From Bradyrhizobium sp. B124 (GTDB lineage: Bacteria; Pseudomonadota; Alphaproteobacteria; Rhizobiales; Xanthobacteraceae): a stretch of 64,000 nt of DNA. The notes below the pieces were generated by a model, which was not told the origin of the DNA, ran no database searches, and saw only the letters and a list, made by a program, of their open reading frames with translations. Both the position numbers and the translations under genes were made by a program. Every line of letters starts with the position of its first letter. The stretch's first letter is position 1. The stretch covers positions 930,001 to 994,000 of the forward strand of contig NZ_CP152413.1 of the NCBI RefSeq assembly GCF_038967635.1, given 5' to 3'. Below, in pieces: positions 16,291-26,700 of the stretch.

Positions 16291-18399
16291 TTACCCCGCG
16301 CCGATCAGCGGCACCGCCTCGTCGCGCTCGTAGAGATAGAGCAGGCAGCGCAGCGCTTCGCCGCGCTCGCCCTTCAGCTTCGGATTGTCCTTCATGATCC
16401 GCAGCGCCTCGTCGCGGGCCTGGGTGATCAGCTGGCCGTGCACCTCGGAGCGCGCGATGCGGTAGCCGGGCAGGCCGCTCTGGCGGATGCCGAGCACGTC
16501 GCCTTCGCCGCGCAGCTTTAGATCCTCCTCGGCGATCCGGAAGCCGTCCGTGGTCTCGCGGATCACTTTCAGCCGCGCCTTCGACATCTCGCCGAGCGGC
16601 TCCTTGTACAGCAGGAGGCAGGTCGAGGCCTCCGAGCCGCGGCCGATGCGGCCACGCAGCTGGTGCAGTTGAGCCAGGCCAAAGCGTTCGGCGTTCTCGA
16701 TCACCATGATGGTCGCCGCCGGGACGTCGACGCCGACCTCGACGACGGTCGTTGCGACCAGCAAGCCGATCTCGTGCGCGGCGAATTGCGCCATCACGCG
16801 ATCCTTCTCGGTGCCCTTCATCTGGCCGTGCACCAGGCCCACACGATCGCCGAACCGCTGCTGCAGGCTCTCGAACCGCTCGGTCGCATTGGTGAGATGT
16901 TCGGTGCCCTCGGCCTCGGATTCATCGACCAGCGGGCAGATCCAGTAGACCAGCTTGCCGGCGCCGAGCGCGCGGCCGACGCCGTCTATGACATCCTCGA
17001 TCCGGTTCATCGGCACCGCGCGGGTGTCGATCGGCTGGCGGCCGGCGGGCTTTTCGCGCAGCTCCGAGACGTCCATGTCGCCAAAGTATGTCAGCACCAG
17101 CGTGCGCGGGATTGGCGTTGCGCTCAGCACCAGCACGTCGACGGCCTCGCCCTTGGAGGTCAGCGCGAGGCGCTCGCGCACGCCGAAGCGATGCTGCTCG
17201 TCGACCACGGCGAGCGCCAGCGCCTTGTAGATCACGTCATCCTGGATCAGCGCGTGGGTGCCGACCAACAGGTCGATCTCGCCGGCTTCGAGCCGCGCCA
17301 ACAGCTCGCGGCGTTCCTTGCCCTTCTCGCGGCCGGTCAGGATCGCAACCCGCATGCCGGCGCTCTCGGCGAGCGGCGCGATGGTCTTGATGTGCTGGCG
17401 CGCCAGGATTTCGGTCGGCGCCATCAGCGCGGCCTGCTTGCCGGCTTCGGCGACGGCGGCGGCCGCCAGCAGCGCCACCACGGTCTTGCCGGAACCGACA
17501 TCGCCCTGCACGAGGCGCAGCATCCGCACCGGCTGGCGCAGATCCTCAATGATCGCCGCGACCGCCTGCTGCTGCGACTTGGTCAGCGCATAGGGCAGGG
17601 CGTCGATGATCCGGTTGCGCAGATGGCCGTCACCGGCGTTGCGCACGCCGGCGGGGCGGCGCAACGTGGCACGGATCAGCGCCAGCGCGAGCTGGCCGGC
17701 GAGCAGTTCGTCGAAGGCGAGCCGCGACCAGAACGGGCCGTCCGGCAGGATGTCGGTCAGCTCGACCGGAACATGGACGCGGGTCAGCGCCTCCCTGATC
17801 GGCGGGAAGTTGCAGCGGCGCAGCACGTCGGGACTGATCCACTCCGGCAGGTCCGGCAGCTTGGTCAGCGCCTGCGCAATCGCGCGGCGGAGCGAGCCGA
17901 TCGCAAGCCCCTCGGTCAGCGGATAGACCGGGTCGATCCCGGACAGCTTTGCAAAGCCGGCTTCATCGATGACGCGGTCGGGATGCACGATCTGCGGGAT
18001 GCCGTCATACATCGCCAGCGTGCCGGAGACGTAACGCTTCTCGCCGACCGGCAGCAGCTTCTCGACATAGCCGGGCTGGGCGCGGAAGAAGGTCAACACG
18101 ACATCGCCGGTGTCGTCGCTGGCATAGACGAGGTACGGCGCGCGCGAATTGCGCGGCGGCGGCGGACGATGGCGGTCGACGGTGACCTCGAGCGTGACCA
18201 TGGTTCCGACCGCGGCGTCGCGGATCTTCGGCCGCGCGCGGCGATCGATCACGCTCGCCGGCAGGTGCAGCAGCAGATCCACCAGCCTCGGCGTCTCGCT
18301 GCGGTCGAGCAGATAGCGCAGCAGCTTGTCCTGCTTCGGGCCGACACCCTGGAGGGTCGTGACCTGGGCAAACAGCGGATTGAGCAGGCTGGGGCGCAT
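16291..18399 (-). CDS. recG: ATP-dependent DNA helicase RecG
   Basis: A 702-residue superfamily 2 helicase that regresses stalled replication forks and branch-migrates Holliday junctions. It has an N-terminal wedge/OB domain (residues 1-250, VTTLQGVGPKQDKLLRYLL near the start). Helicase motifs follow: Walker A GDVGSGKTVVALLAAA, the DEQH box in VVDEQHRFGVRERL, SATPIPRT, and motif VI LHQLRGRIGRGSEAS. The length matches the family (about 690-700). It is divergent from sdhE-mfd, another repair helicase, across a short region holding a palindromic repeat. Confidence 0.97.
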   Translation of the reverse strand: MRPSLLNPLFAQVTTLQGVGPKQDKLLRYLLDRSETPRLVDLLLHLPASVIDRRARPKIRDAAVGTMVTLEVTVDRHRPPPPRNSRAPYLVYASDDTGDVVLTFFRAQPGYVEKLLPVGEKRYVSGTLAMYDGIPQIVHPDRVIDEAGFAKLSGIDPVYPLTEGLAIGSLRRAIAQALTKLPDLPEWISPDVLRRCNFPPIREALTRVHVPVELTDILPDGPFWSRLAFDELLAGQLALALIRATLRRPAGVRNAGDGHLRNRIIDALPYALTKSQQQAVAAIIEDLRQPVRMLRLVQGDVGSGKTVVALLAAAAVAEAGKQAALMAPTEILARQHIKTIAPLAESAGMRVAILTGREKGKERRELLARLEAGEIDLLVGTHALIQDDVIYKALALAVVDEQHRFGVRERLALTSKGEAVDVLVLSATPIPRTLVLTYFGDMDVSELREKPAGRQPIDTRAVPMNRIEDVIDGVGRALGAGKLVYWICPLVDESEAEGTEHLTNATERFESLQQRFGDRVGLVHGQMKGTEKDRVMAQFAAHEIGLLVATTVVEVGVDVPAATIMVIENAERFGLAQLHQLRGRIGRGSEASTCLLLYKEPLGEMSKARLKVIRETTDGFRIAEEDLKLRGEGDVLGIRQSGLPGYRIARSEVHGQLITQARDEALRIMKDNPKLKGERGEALRCLLYLYERDEAVPLIGAG

Positions 18400-18427
18400 C
18401 GGGAGAATCTAGGTCCGTTTTGATACG

Positions 18428-18455
18428 TCATGCCCGGCCTTGTGCCGGGCATCCA
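18428..18455. repeat. Palindromic repeat between recG and sdhE
   Basis: A perfect 9-bp stem atgcccggc/gccgggcat (18430-18452) is followed by ccacgtc and a T run. It lies between divergent genes, so it terminates neither. The sequence matches a common Bradyrhizobium intergenic element whose translation (MPGLVPGIHVF) artificially extends the sdhE frame to 18430. Confidence 0.65.
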
Positions 18456-18618
18456 CGTCTTTTTTTGGAGCCGGCATGGATGGCCGGTCCAGTCTGCAGG
18501 TTCGGCCGTGGCGGCATGCCACTCAGGCGGCGAAAGAGGGCTGACATCGGCCCCGGCCATCGCTATATCAAGCCCGCCCGGCACGTCCGGGCTTTTGGCG
18601 TTTGATGGATTTTGGGAC

Positions 18619-18909
18619 ATGACGGGATCGACACGATCGAGCCACGGGCTCGATGACCGCCGCAAGCGGCTTTTGTTTCGCTGCTGGCATCGCGGCACCC
18701 GGGAGATGGACCTGATCCTCGGCCGCTTTGCCGATTCGACCATCGCCGACCTGTCCGATCAGGAGCTGGGCGAGCTCGAGCATTTGATCGAGGTGCCGGA
18801 CCCCGACCTCTATGCCGCGCTGACCGGCGATAGGGTGCTGGCTGCCGAGCATCAGACCGCGCTGTTTGCCCGCATCAAGGCGTTTAGGGTGGCGGATCCC
18901 AGCGCATGA
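18619..18909 (+). CDS. sdhE: Succinate dehydrogenase flavinylation factor SdhE
   Basis: A 96-residue protein of the SdhE/Sdh5 (DUF339) family, which promotes covalent attachment of FAD to SdhA. The conserved RGTREMDLILGRF (the RGxxE signature) is at residues 27-39, and LIEVPDPDLYAALTG follows. The open frame begins at 18430, but that part is repeat-derived; ATG 18619 gives the family's length. The last four bases overlap the mfd start (ATGA), so the two are translationally coupled, a common sdhE-mfd arrangement in alphaproteobacteria. Confidence 0.93.
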   Translation: MTGSTRSSHGLDDRRKRLLFRCWHRGTREMDLILGRFADSTIADLSDQELGELEHLIEVPDPDLYAALTGDRVLAAEHQTALFARIKAFRVADPSA

Positions 18910-21900
18910 AGCAGCCCATGAAATCCCCGGCCGCGATGCTCGCGCCCGGCCGGGTGCTGACCATCGCCAATGTCGCCGAGGGCGCCGAGGGGCTCGTCAT
19001 CTCCGACCTGGCGCGCGCGATCGCCGCGCAGCCGAAGCGGTCGGCGGTCAGCCTCGCCGTGGTGTGCCGCGACGGCGCCCGGATGCAGCAGCTCGCCCGC
19101 GCGCTGGAATTCTTTGCACCCGATATCGCCGTGATGCAGGTTCCGGCCTGGGATTGCCAGCCCTATGACCGCGTCTCGCCGCATTCCGGCGTTCTGGCGC
19201 AGCGGCTGACTGCGCTGGCGAAGCTGTCGCGCCTTGTGGGCTCCGACAAGCCGCTGATCGTGCTCACGACCGTGAACGCCGCCGTGCAGCGGGTGCCGGC
19301 GCGCGATCAGGTCGCAGCGCAAGCGCTGTCGGTTGCGCCCGGCAACGTGGTGCCGATGGATTCGGTCGTCGCCTGGCTCGAGCACAACGGCTACACCCGT
19401 TCGTCCACGGTGCGCGAACCCGGCGAATACGCGGTGCGCGGCGGCATCCTCGACCTGTTTCCGGCCGGCCTCGACCAGCCGGTGCGGTTCGACTTCTTCG
19501 GCGACTCCCTCGAATCGATCCGCACCTTCGACGCCGAGACCCAGCGCACGCTGCTCGACATGCGCGGGCTCGACCTCGTGCCGGTCTCCGAATTCCAGCT
19601 CACCACCGAGACGATCCGTCGCTTCCGCATGGGCTATGTCGCAGCGTTCGGCGCGCCGGGACGCGACGACCAGCTCTATGAAGCGGTCTCCGAGGGACGG
19701 CGCCATCCCGGCATGGAGCACTGGCTGCCGCTGTTCCAGGAGCGGATGGACACGCTGTTCGACTATCTCGACGGCGCAACGATCGCGATCGAGCCGCAGG
19801 GCGAGGACGCCGCGCGCGAACGCTTCACGCAGATTGCCGATTATTACGACGCACGGCGCGAAGCGCTGGAGCATCCCGGCAGCGGCGCGATCTACAAGCC
19901 GCTGCCGCCGGACAAGCTGTATCTGTCTGAGGCCGAATGGACCAGGCTGCTCGGCGATACGCCGCTGGCGCGGCTGACGCCGTTCGCGGTGCCGGAGGGC
20001 TCACCCGACGTGTTCGATGCCGGCGCGCGGCAGGGCCGCAATTTCGCGCCGGAGCGCGCCGACGGCAATGTCAACGTGTTCGAGGCCGTCGTCGGCCACA
20101 TCGGCGCGCTGCAGTCGCAGCGCAAGAAGGTGATCGTCGCGCTGTGGAGCGAGGGCTCGCGCGACCGCATGGGCGCGATGCTGCGCGACCACAAGCTGCT
20201 CAACACCACCAGCGTCAACACCTGGCGGATCGTGCAGGCGACCCCGCGCAACGAGACCATGCTGGCCGTGCTCGGCATGGAATCCGGTTTCGAGACCGAC
20301 GAATTCGCCGTCATCAGCGAGCAGGACATGCTCGGCGACCGCCTGGTGCGGCCGCGCAAGGCGAGCCGCAAGCTCGACAATTTCATCTCGGAGGTGACGA
20401 GCCTTGCGACCGGCGACCTCGTCGTTCACGTCGAGCACGGCATCGGCCGCTTCGTCGGGCTGCAGACCCTGGAAGTCTCCGGCGCGCCGCATGACTGTCT
20501 CGAGCTGCACTATGCGGCGGAGACCAAGCTGTTCCTGCCGGTCGAGAACATCGAGCTGCTGTCGCGCTATGGCTCCGACAGCGCCAATGTCGAGCTCGAT
20601 CGTCTGGGCGGTGGCGGCTGGCAGGCGCGCAAGGCGAAGCTCAAGAACCGCATCCGCGAGATCGCCGGCGAACTGATCAAGATCGCCGCCGAGCGGCAGC
20701 TGCACGAGGCGCCGAAATTCCCGCTGCAGCCGCATGTCTATGACGAGTTCTGCGCGCGCTTCCCCTATGAGGAGACCGAGGATCAGCTTGGCGCCATCAA
20801 TTCGACCTTGAACGACCTCGAGATCGGCCGCCCGATGGATCGCCTGATCTGCGGCGACGTCGGCTTCGGCAAGACCGAGGTGGCGCTGCGCGCGGCGTTC
20901 GCCGTGGCGCTCGAAGGCAGGCAGGTCGCGGTCGTGGTCCCGACCACGCTGCTGGCGCGTCAGCACTCGCGCACCTTCACCGAGCGCTTCAAAGGTTTCC
21001 CGGTCAACGTCGCGCAGGCGTCGCGGCTGGTCTCGACCAAGGAGTTGAACCAGGTCAAGAAGGGCCTCACCGATGGCAGCGTCGACATCGTCGTCGGTAC
21101 CCATGCGCTGCTCGGCAAGGCCATCAAGTTCAAGGACCTCGGCCTCCTGATCGTCGACGAGGAGCAGCATTTCGGCGTCAGCCACAAGGAGCGGCTGAAG
21201 CAGCTTCGCGCCCAGGTCCATGTGCTGACGCTGTCGGCAACCCCGATCCCGCGCACGCTGCAACTGGCGCTGACCGGCGTGCGCGAGCTCTCGATCATTG
21301 CCTCGCCGCCGGTCGACCGCCTCGCGGTGCGCACCTTCGTCGCGCCGCACGATCCCCTGATGATCCGCGAGGCGCTGCTGCGCGAGCGCTACCGCGGAGG
21401 GCAGGCGTTCTACGTCGTGCCGCGGATCGAGGACCTCGCCGGCGTCAAGGATTTCCTCGACAAGAACGTGCCGGAGATGAAGGTCGCGGTCGCCCACGGC
21501 CAGATGCCGCCGACCGTGATCGAGGACATCATGTCCGCGTTCTACGACGGCAAGTACGACATCCTGCTCTCGACCACGATCGTGGAATCCGGTCTCGACA
21601 TCCCGAACGCCAACACATTGATCGTGCACCGCGCCGACATGTTCGGCCTCGCCCAGCTCTACCAGCTGCGCGGTCGTGTTGGCCGCTCCAAGCTGCGCGC
21701 CTATGCGCTGTTCACCTTGCCGGCGCAGCAGAAGATCACGGCGCAGGCGGAGCGGCGGCTGAAGGTGCTGCAATCGCTGGAAACGCTCGGCGCGGGCTTC
21801 CAGCTCGCCTCGCACGACCTCGACATCCGCGGCGCCGGCAATTTGTTGGGCGAAGAGCAGTCCGGCCACATCAAGGAAGTCGGCTTCGAGCTGTACCAGT

Positions 21901-22424
21901 CGATGCTCGAGGAGGCGATCATCAACCTCAAGGCCGGCGTCGCCGAGCCCGCCGCCGACCGCTGGTCGCCGCAGATCACGATCGGCATGCCGGTCCTGAT
22001 CCCCGAGGACTACGTCAACGACCTCAGCGTGCGGCTGTCGCTCTATCGACGCCTCGCCGATCTCGAGACCGACGACGAGATCGACAGTTTTGCCGCCGAG
22101 ATGCGCGACCGCTTCGGCGTGCTGCCGGACGAGGTGCGTTATCTGTTCAAGGTCGCCGCGATCAAGGCCTATTGCCGCCGGGCCAATGTGGGGAAGGTCG
22201 ATGCCGGCCCGAAGGGCGCGGTGATCGCGTTCCGCGACAACAGCTTTGCGCATCCGGAGCGGTTGGTGACCTTCATCCGCCAGCACGGAAAGGCCGCCAA
22301 GGTGCGGCCCGACATGAAGGTGGTGTTCTTCCAGGAATGGGATACGCCGGAAGAGCGGCTCGCCGGCACCACCGAGATCCTGCGCCAGCTCGCCAATCTC
22401 GCGGAGACCAAAAAGGCTGCGTGA
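18906..22424 (+). CDS. mfd: Transcription-repair coupling factor Mfd
   Basis: An 1172-residue SF2 translocase that removes stalled RNA polymerase and recruits UvrA to lesions. The N-terminal UvrB-like region spans residues 1-450, the RNA-polymerase-interacting CarD-like domain about 490-560 (LVVHVEHGIGRFVGLQTLEV), then the helicase: GDVGFGKTEVALRAAF (Walker A), IVDEEQHFGVSHKE (DEEQ), SATPIPRTLQLAL, LYQLRGRVGRSK. The TRCF C-terminal domain ends in REIL-like LRQLANLAETKKAA. Length is normal. A degraded second copy of the last 50 or so bases of this gene lies 7.4 kb downstream (29798-29847), part of a tandem duplication. Confidence 0.97.
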   Translation: MKQPMKSPAAMLAPGRVLTIANVAEGAEGLVISDLARAIAAQPKRSAVSLAVVCRDGARMQQLARALEFFAPDIAVMQVPAWDCQPYDRVSPHSGVLAQRLTALAKLSRLVGSDKPLIVLTTVNAAVQRVPARDQVAAQALSVAPGNVVPMDSVVAWLEHNGYTRSSTVREPGEYAVRGGILDLFPAGLDQPVRFDFFGDSLESIRTFDAETQRTLLDMRGLDLVPVSEFQLTTETIRRFRMGYVAAFGAPGRDDQLYEAVSEGRRHPGMEHWLPLFQERMDTLFDYLDGATIAIEPQGEDAARERFTQIADYYDARREALEHPGSGAIYKPLPPDKLYLSEAEWTRLLGDTPLARLTPFAVPEGSPDVFDAGARQGRNFAPERADGNVNVFEAVVGHIGALQSQRKKVIVALWSEGSRDRMGAMLRDHKLLNTTSVNTWRIVQATPRNETMLAVLGMESGFETDEFAVISEQDMLGDRLVRPRKASRKLDNFISEVTSLATGDLVVHVEHGIGRFVGLQTLEVSGAPHDCLELHYAAETKLFLPVENIELLSRYGSDSANVELDRLGGGGWQARKAKLKNRIREIAGELIKIAAERQLHEAPKFPLQPHVYDEFCARFPYEETEDQLGAINSTLNDLEIGRPMDRLICGDVGFGKTEVALRAAFAVALEGRQVAVVVPTTLLARQHSRTFTERFKGFPVNVAQASRLVSTKELNQVKKGLTDGSVDIVVGTHALLGKAIKFKDLGLLIVDEEQHFGVSHKERLKQLRAQVHVLTLSATPIPRTLQLALTGVRELSIIASPPVDRLAVRTFVAPHDPLMIREALLRERYRGGQAFYVVPRIEDLAGVKDFLDKNVPEMKVAVAHGQMPPTVIEDIMSAFYDGKYDILLSTTIVESGLDIPNANTLIVHRADMFGLAQLYQLRGRVGRSKLRAYALFTLPAQQKITAQAERRLKVLQSLETLGAGFQLASHDLDIRGAGNLLGEEQSGHIKEVGFELYQSMLEEAIINLKAGVAEPAADRWSPQITIGMPVLIPEDYVNDLSVRLSLYRRLADLETDDEIDSFAAEMRDRFGVLPDEVRYLFKVAAIKAYCRRANVGKVDAGPKGAVIAFRDNSFAHPERLVTFIRQHGKAAKVRPDMKVVFFQEWDTPEERLAGTTEILRQLANLAETKKAA

Positions 22425-22464
22425 GGTTTTGGCCTGCCCGGAGCGGGAGGCTCGGCTCAAAAAG

Positions 22465-22578
22465 TCAGTGATCGAGACCTCGCGCCAAGTGAGTTGGCGA
22501 GGGCCAGCGGATCTTCGCTTCGACTGTCGGGCATCGGCCAGGCTCGGCCGCGGGGCGAGTTGCCGGACAGACTTGTTG
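22465..22578 (+). promoter_or_regulatory. Structured leader, copy 1 (ahead of decayed gene)
   Basis: About 114 bases match 30113-30227, the leader of the second giant gene. A 6-bp hairpin (cgccaa gtgag ttggcg) lies at about 22481-22497 and a longer stem pairs ctgtcgggca with tgccggacag (9 of 10). In the other copy the first stem changes one G-C to a G-U pair, which is consistent with a structured RNA leader. Here it precedes only a gene remnant. Confidence 0.5.
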
Positions 22579-22587
22579 GGAGTTGGA

Positions 22588-22955
22588 ATCGCGATCGACA
22601 CCACGATCGATGGCGTCCGAATGACAGTTGACAGTGGTTCAACCGCAAGCAGCACCACGTCGACAGCAACGGCAAGCTGACCGTGTTCGGCGGCACCACC
22701 AGCGACACCACCATCGATGGTAACGAAGAGTCGGGTGAGGAAATCTATCGCAGCACCGCCATCAATACGACGATCAAGAACGGTTGGCTCCAGTGCGTCT
22801 CAAACGACTGCAACAACAACCTGGCGCCTGCGGCAGCGCAGTCGCGTCCAACACCGCGGTGGAAAGCGGCTCCGAACAGATCGTTGGATTTCCTGGGGCT
22901 GCCACCGCGATCAACACCTTCGTCGAAGGCGGTACGCAGTACATCGGCTCGGAGC
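22588..22955 (+). pseudogene. Decayed 5' fragment of a giant strand-loop-strand repeat protein gene
   Basis: The sequence aligns with 30559-30923 of the second giant gene: shared stretches include acgacgatcaagaacgg, aacagatcgttggattt and ggcggtacgcagtac. It lacks about 300 bases equivalent to that gene's start, carries small indels that break the frame, and is cut off after the cagtac match. No continuous reading frame codes for the repeat protein. It is the remnant of a third paralogue or the original 5' end of the first giant gene. Confidence 0.75.
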
Positions 22956-23317
22956 GGAATTTGCGTACTGGTCTTTACAACCGGCCGCGATGGTGATCGC
23001 CACGTTCGTTGTCAGGGGCAGAGCAGACTTCGCCCAAGGCAAGCTGGAGCGGCGCTGGGATTCTGTTCATCGTTGTATGTTGCTTTGTTCCTGCGATTCC
23101 GGAGCAGCCCCGAAGGGGTACTCGCCAAGGTTTCGTTGACGAGGTTGTCAATCTCGCCTAGCTTTTTCTCACATTTCGAACAGTTTCTTTGTATTTCACT
23201 ACAGGGGTTTTTCGTGAATGCGATTACCGTCGCGCCGGCGATCGCGCTGAAGCGCCCGGCGGACCATTTGCCGGAACATCCCAACGTCATCGTTGATCGT
23301 TCGGCTGACGCCGCGCC
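22956..23317. other. Unassigned sequence between two gene remnants
   Basis: No supported gene. It separates the strand-loop-strand remnant from the heptosyltransferase remnant and matches neither in a way I can see. Short open frames exist on both strands, but they lack ribosome sites and recognisable motifs. It is locally more AT-rich (around 23150-23210). Confidence 0.4.
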
Positions 23318-23696
23318 AGTCATGCTGACTTTTTCATTGGTCTGTCGAGCGGCCTGTCGTGGCTTGCATGGGCGTCAGGAACGCGGGTCATCATGATCAG
23401 CGGGTTCACCCATCCCACCAACGAATTTGTTACGCCTTACCGCATTGTCAATTTTCACGCGTGCAACAGTTTCTGGAACGATCCGCGGATGCGTTTCGAC
23501 CACAAGGATTTCCTGTGGCGTCCGCGGCACGCAAATTCACCGCGACAATTTGAATGCACGCGGCTGATTTACGGCCGATCACGTAAAGCAGGTTATTGAG
23601 CGCATACCAGGATTTTCGGTCGACGCCAACGCGGTGCGCGTAAAGGACGTCGACGCCGACGGGCATCGCTGCCCGAAACCGGCAAATGAATTTTAG
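23318..23696 (+). pseudogene. 3' remnant of a TibC/Aah-type autotransporter O-heptosyltransferase gene
   Basis: Frame from 23318: SHADFFIGLSSGLSWLAWAS, then GFTHPTNEF, TPYRIVNFHACNSFWND, RFDHKDFLWRPRH and PRQFECTRLI, a clear match to the C-terminal part of the strand-loop-strand O-heptosyltransferases. One extra T at 23568-23570 shifts the frame; correcting it continues the protein as TADHVKQVIERIPGF and ends at TAG 23694-23696. A TGA at 23306 blocks the frame upstream, so the N-terminal two thirds are missing. Two of four cysteines of the family's iron finger are lost (CNSF for CNSC, WRPRH for WCPRH). The stop is 20 bases before the first giant repeat gene, as in tibC-tibA and aah-aidA operons. 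Confidence 0.78.
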
Positions 23697-23716
23697 TCTG
23701 GCCTAGAGGCGGAACC

Positions 23717-26700
23717 ATGCAGACGATTTCCAGCGGCGTCACCATTACTGTATCTTCTGGCACGGAATCCGGCGATACCGTCCTGACCGGCGGCACGCTG
23801 ATCATTGAGTCCGCGGGCAGCGCCACTGGAACGACTGTGTCCGGCGGCTCCGAGGTGATTTCGAGCGGTGGTGTCGACAGCGGCGCCACGATCCTGTCCG
23901 GCGGCAGCCAGAATATCTCCAGCGGCGGTCTCGGCGTCTCGGCCACGGTGTCTGCAGGCGGCCTGCTCAACGTTTCCTCGGGCGGTTCGGCGTCGTTCGT
24001 TGCCGTGTCGTCGGGTGGCACGCTGAACGTTACCGGAACGGTGACAAGCCACGTTGAGGTCTTTTCGAGCGGCCTTGTTGTGATCTCTTCCGGCGGCATC
24101 GAGACGGGCGCTCCCGGCAGCGACGAGACGATTGTGTCGGGTGGCACGGTCAGCGTGACCTCGGGCGGCCAGCTCTCCTACTTCACGGTCAGGAGTGGTG
24201 GCCTTGTCACGGCCGACAATGGCGCGACGATCCACGACTTCGGCGTCAGCAGTGGCGGCATCCTCAATCTCGCAGGTTCTCAGACCAGCAACTCGGAGGT
24301 CTTCGCCGGCGGCACCGAGAATGTCTTTTCGGGAGGCAACGCGCAGAACTTCGATGTGTCGGGGGGCACGCTGAACGTGCTCTCCGGCGGCAATGCGCAG
24401 TCCTTTACGGTGTCGGGAGGCTCGCTCAATGTCCTCTCCGGAGGCCAGTCCGAGTTCTTCACCCTGTCGTCCGGAGCCTCGGCCAGCGTCGCAACCGGCG
24501 GCACCGTTCACGATCTGACCATATCGAACGGAGCAACGCTCAGCCTTTTGGGTTCGGCGACGAACTTCGTGTTCGTTGGGGGCGGCGCCACGTTGAACGT
24601 CTCTGCCGGCGGTGCCCTCAGCGGTTCATTGGATCCATCCGCCCTCCCAACGGTCACCGTTGTGGGCACAGTGAATGCATCCGCGGGTGCGTCCGTCAGC
24701 TACGTTGCGGTCAACGGCAACGGCGCCCTGAACTTGCAGGCCGGCGCGTCCGCGCACGACATCAATGTGAATAGCGGTGGCCAATTCAATCTCGCGGGGA
24801 GCACGACCAGTAACATCAACATCCACGACGGTGGCCTGGAAACCGTTTCCTCCGGAGGAGCCGAGAACGGCGCCAATGTCTTCGGCGGCGGTGAGCTCGA
24901 TGTCCTTTCCGGCGGATCGGCAAACGGCACGATGGTCAATGGTGGTCTGCTGAAGCTGTTCTCAGGCGGGACCCTCAGTGGCGTTTCGGTCAATTTCGGC
25001 GCCGTAGAACTGGTCAGCGGAGCGTCCGTTTCGCAGCTTTCCAACACCACTTTTGGTAGCGGTACCGAGCTTGAGGTGGGGCCTGGCGCTGTCGTAAGCG
25101 GCTATTCGGTGGGTAGTGGCCCGATCCTCGAGGTTCTGTCGGGCGGCTCAACCTCCGCCATCACCGTCAGCGCGAATGGAACGGAGATCGTGCTTGCGGG
25201 CGGCACGGCCCTGGGCACCATCGTTGGCAGTGGCGGCTTCATGCAAGTCGGCATTCCGTCGTTCCAGGGATCGGGTGGTTCGGCGGGTGGAACCGCGAGC
25301 AATACGACCGTGGCGGGCGGTCAGCTCGATGTGAACTCCGGTGGCCTCGCGGTGTCCACCACGATTGCCAGCAACGGCGGCGCGCAAGTCACCTCAGGCG
25401 GTGCAGTATCTGGAACGACGATCTCCAACTCCGGTGGCATGACCGTGCTGAGCGGCGGCACGGCGGCCGGCACGACGGTGCTGAGCGGTGGCTACTTCCA
25501 ACTCGGATCGTTCAACGGTAGTCCCGGTTCAGCCGGTGGCAGCGCGACGGGCACTATCCTGTCTGGCGGATTCGAGGCCGTCTTCAGTGGTGGCGCCGAT
25601 TCCGGCGTCACGATTCTGTCGGGTGGCACTCAGGTGGTTTCCTCTGGTGGCGTCACCATTGGCGCCACGATCTCAAGCGGCGGCGTGTTGAATGTGTCGG
25701 CCGGCGGTTCGGCCGCGGCGCAAGTTTCAAGCGGAGGTGTTGAGGATGTTTCGTCTGGCGGCCTGACGTTCAACACTGCGGTCTTCGGCGGCGGCGCCTT
25801 GAATGTTTCCGCCGGCGCGACGGCGCACGACGTCACCCTGTCGGGTGGAACGCTCAATCTTGGCGGCACCGTCACCAGCAACGTTTTCATCTCAAGCGGC
25901 GGCATAGAAAACGTGCTGGTGGGAGGATTGGTCTCGGCATCCTCCAACGGTGTAGGGACGACGGTTTCGGCCGGCGGCATCCTCAACGTGATGGGGACCA
26001 CGTCCAACATGGTGGTGGTGTCCAGCGGCGGCGTCGAGAACGTCTCGTCCGGTGGCGTCATCCAGGGCACCATCAGCGGTGCGGCCAGTGCGGGAACGTT
26101 CATCGCGGCCGGCGGAACGCTCAACCTCCTGGCCGGAGGCTCGGCCAGCATGATCAACGTGTCCGGCACGCTTAACGTGCAGGGCAAGATCACCAGCAAT
26201 GTCACCATTCAGAGCGGCGGCCACGAAATCGTCTCTGCAGGTGGCTCCGTCACCGGCGTCACCGGTTCGGGGACCGTCATTTCCGGACTCGTCGACGTTC
26301 TCTCCGGCGCGTCGTTCGAATATGCGACAGTCTTCAATGGTGGTGACCTGAATGTCTCGTCCGGTGCGATGGCGGACCATATCTCCGTCTCGAGCGGCGG
26401 CATCTTCAACGTTGGCGGCACGGTTCTGAGCAATGTCTCGGTCTTTGCCGGCGGCATCGAGAACGTATTCTCCGGAGGTGTGGTCACCGGTGTCACCGGC
26501 TCCGGAACCGGGATTTCGGGTGGCACCGTCAACGTGTCCTCGGGAGGCGCAATCGACCACACGACCGTCATCAGCGGTGGCGTGCTGAACATTAAATCTG
26601 GAGCCGCGGCGCACGACATCGCGGTGTCGAGCGGTGGTGCGCTCAACGTCGCTGGCGCGGTGACGAGCAACGTCGCGGTCTTTGCCGGAGGCAATGAGAT

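Noticed and set aside
16663..18423. 586-codon open frame opposite recG
   Set aside because: Antisense shadow with low-complexity Arg/Gln/His content.
18430..18618. N-terminal extension of sdhE
   Set aside because: The extra codons translate a palindromic repeat; SdhE family length fits the ATG at 18619.
20001..22658. 885-codon open frame opposite mfd
   Set aside because: Long antisense frame caused by third-position GC in mfd; no domain or ribosome site.
23012..23323. 103-codon minus-strand frame between the gene remnants
   Set aside because: No ribosome site or recognisable motif, and it spans the junction of unrelated remnants.
22683..23396. 237-codon plus-strand frame after mfd
   Set aside because: It runs through a decayed strand-loop-strand gene in the wrong frame and into unrelated sequence; not a real protein.
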